A DNA stretch of 64,000 nt from Paragonimus westermani (taxonomy: Eukaryota; Platyhelminthes; Trematoda; Plagiorchiida; Troglotrematidae): contig QNGE01000772.1 in assembly GCA_008508345.1 (NCBI GenBank), forward strand, positions 124,001 to 188,000. The letters are read 5' to 3'. A program made the position numbers and the translations under genes. Under the pieces are notes generated by a model. It worked only from the letters and a program-made list of their open reading frames with translations, made no database searches and was not told the DNA's origin. Every line of letters begins with the position of its first letter. Position 1 is the stretch's first letter. Shown here piece after piece: positions 62,963 to 64,000 of this stretch.

Positions 62963-63661
62963 CAGTTTTCCTCTTCCTAGCTCAGTAGCTTAGTCTCAGT
63001 TGACCTGTTATGCCACACAGTAGCGAATGTCCTGCAGTGTGAACGCAGAAATTCTGAATTCGTCTGCGTCTCTTGATGGCAGCTCAAATGTAGACATAGG
63101 TTTCAGAGGAGGAGAATATTAAGGTTTCGGTTAGTATGACTGTACGCCGTACCGGTGAGCAGTAGAACTGTTTTGAGTACAGAACCGGCACTCGTCTGTT
63201 TTATTCGAAAAAAATGCTCAAAATATCTGACAAGACAGCCCATTATAACAATAAACCTGCGCAGATAAAACGACACCTCGCATGAGGCTGCCCGGAAATA
63301 GCGCGACAATTATTTGAATGGAAAGAGGGTTTCACTGCCGAAGTAGTAAAAACAGATGCAGCCAGTCGTTCCACCAAAAAACTCTTACTAATACATGCAT
63401 ATATATATATAACTTGGAATGTTCAGCACGGCTTATAAAGACTGAGTAATGATACCGCGAAAACTTCAAAGGAGACTTACACTACAAGAGTCAAATGGTG
63501 AATGGGATAAAGTAATTTTTGGGTATCAACGTTACGCTTGAAAAATTTCCAAATCTGTAAAGTATTGACAAAAACTTATAAGACCCAAGTGCCACTCCGG
63601 TATTTTCGTCAGAAAACATTTAAGCCTTAATATTTGGTTATAACTGCTTTTCAAACACACT

Positions 63662-63896
63662 ATGTCCAGCTGGAGGGCAACGACCCGGAGGTTTACAATC
63701 AGCGCGTTTTGGCTCGAAAGCTGTTGGGAAAAGCACTTTTTCCCAAAAAACTCGCTATATTTCCCAAAGGAAATAGGTGCTTCGATTTTGAGAACTCGAA
63801 TGGCCGCCATCATTCTGGAAGATTCGAGTTCGCGCGCTTGCTCCTGATTGGCCCGTTCAGCGACCTAGGACCAAGGCCACCGAAAACCTATAAATA
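63662..63896 (+). mobile_element. Probable LTR fragment (U3 region with promoter)
   Basis: It starts TGTCCAGCTGGAGGGCAACG and contains a hairpin of TTGGGAAAA and its complement near 63724-63745. A reversed CCAAT box (GATTGG, about 63846-63851) and a TATA box (CTATAAATA, about 63889-63896) follow, just before an N. This order, upstream elements then TATA, is that of an LTR U3 with the start site beyond the N. The open frame running through it (63634-63942) has no recognised domain and is probably incidental. The LTR class is unknown. Confidence 0.45.
63889..63896 (+). promoter_or_regulatory. TATA box of the candidate LTR
   Basis: CTATAAATA reads as a consensus TATA box about 40 bp downstream of a GATTGG (reverse CCAAT) motif. 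The sequence that would hold the transcription start is replaced by an N and a suspicious join. Confidence 0.4.
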
Positions 63897-63899
63897 NTA

Positions 63900-64000
63900 T
63901 AAAATTATTGATGGGGTGCCGAAAAGACGGCAGACAGCTTGACCAGCGTCTTCTTACGTCACACCCGGACAAGGATTAGGATAAAGGTTATAACTTGAAG
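63900..64000 (+). repeat. Exact 101-bp duplicate, second copy, beside an N
   Basis: Identical to 62862-62962 and beginning three bases after the N at 63897. It reaches the end of the window, so the true length of the duplication is unknown. The offset between copies is 1,038 bp. Confidence 0.97.

Larger units (their letters stand above)
58325..63660. other. Non-coding, repeat-rich flank
   Basis: It holds repeat copy 2 (62238-62503) and the first copy of an exact 101-bp duplication (62862-62962). Open frames at 59214-59612 and 59643-60064 show no recognisable domain. No RNA gene was seen. Confidence 0.6.

Overview
The window looks like nuclear DNA of a parasitic flatworm, most likely a trematode. 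Three things suggest this: a single conserved animal signalling gene is spread over about 47 kb, its introns are full of degenerate retroelements, and it carries a tRNA-headed SINE with a hammerhead ribozyme, the architecture known from the schistosome Sm-alpha repeat. The species cannot be named from the sequence alone.

The only gene I can identify firmly lies on the minus strand and encodes a GRK2/3-type (beta-adrenergic receptor kinase) G protein-coupled receptor kinase. Twelve exons were placed by protein similarity and by splice sites whose reading phases agree at every junction where both sides are visible. From 5' to 3' these are six RGS-homology exons packed into 49.1-49.8 kb, then kinase exons at 45.1, 43.2, 37.4 and 29.5-29.8 kb, then the AGC kinase tail at 9.9-10.1 kb, and finally an exon at 2.5-3.0 kb with the end of the tail, a Ser/Thr/Gly-rich linker and the start of the PH domain. 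Introns grow from 41-54 bp at the 5' end to 2-19 kb at the 3' end. The start-codon exon, one kinase C-lobe exon (expected between 10.1 and 29.5 kb) and the end of the PH domain were not found. A possible further exon reaches the left edge (1-122, minus).

The introns and the 5' flank (49.8-64 kb) are mostly non-coding and repeat-rich. They hold a decayed Penelope-like retroelement with YVDD reverse transcriptase and GIY-YIG remnants (3.3-4.5 kb), microsatellites, and several copies of a composite SINE: a 5' module, a tRNA-like pol III head, a type I hammerhead ribozyme and a 3' tail. Two copies (11.2 and 58.2 kb) keep every catalytic core base of the hammerhead. The tail also occurs three times as near-perfect foldbacks (34.2, 41.4 and 57.7 kb).

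At the right end there is a probable LTR fragment with a TATA box. It is followed by a single N and an exact 101-bp repeat of sequence found 1,038 bp earlier, which looks like an assembly join. A 75-bp gap lies at 19,229-19,303 and a single N at 24,354. Two weakly supported candidate coding regions lie upstream of the kinase (50.9-51.0 and 53.8-54.2 kb, minus).
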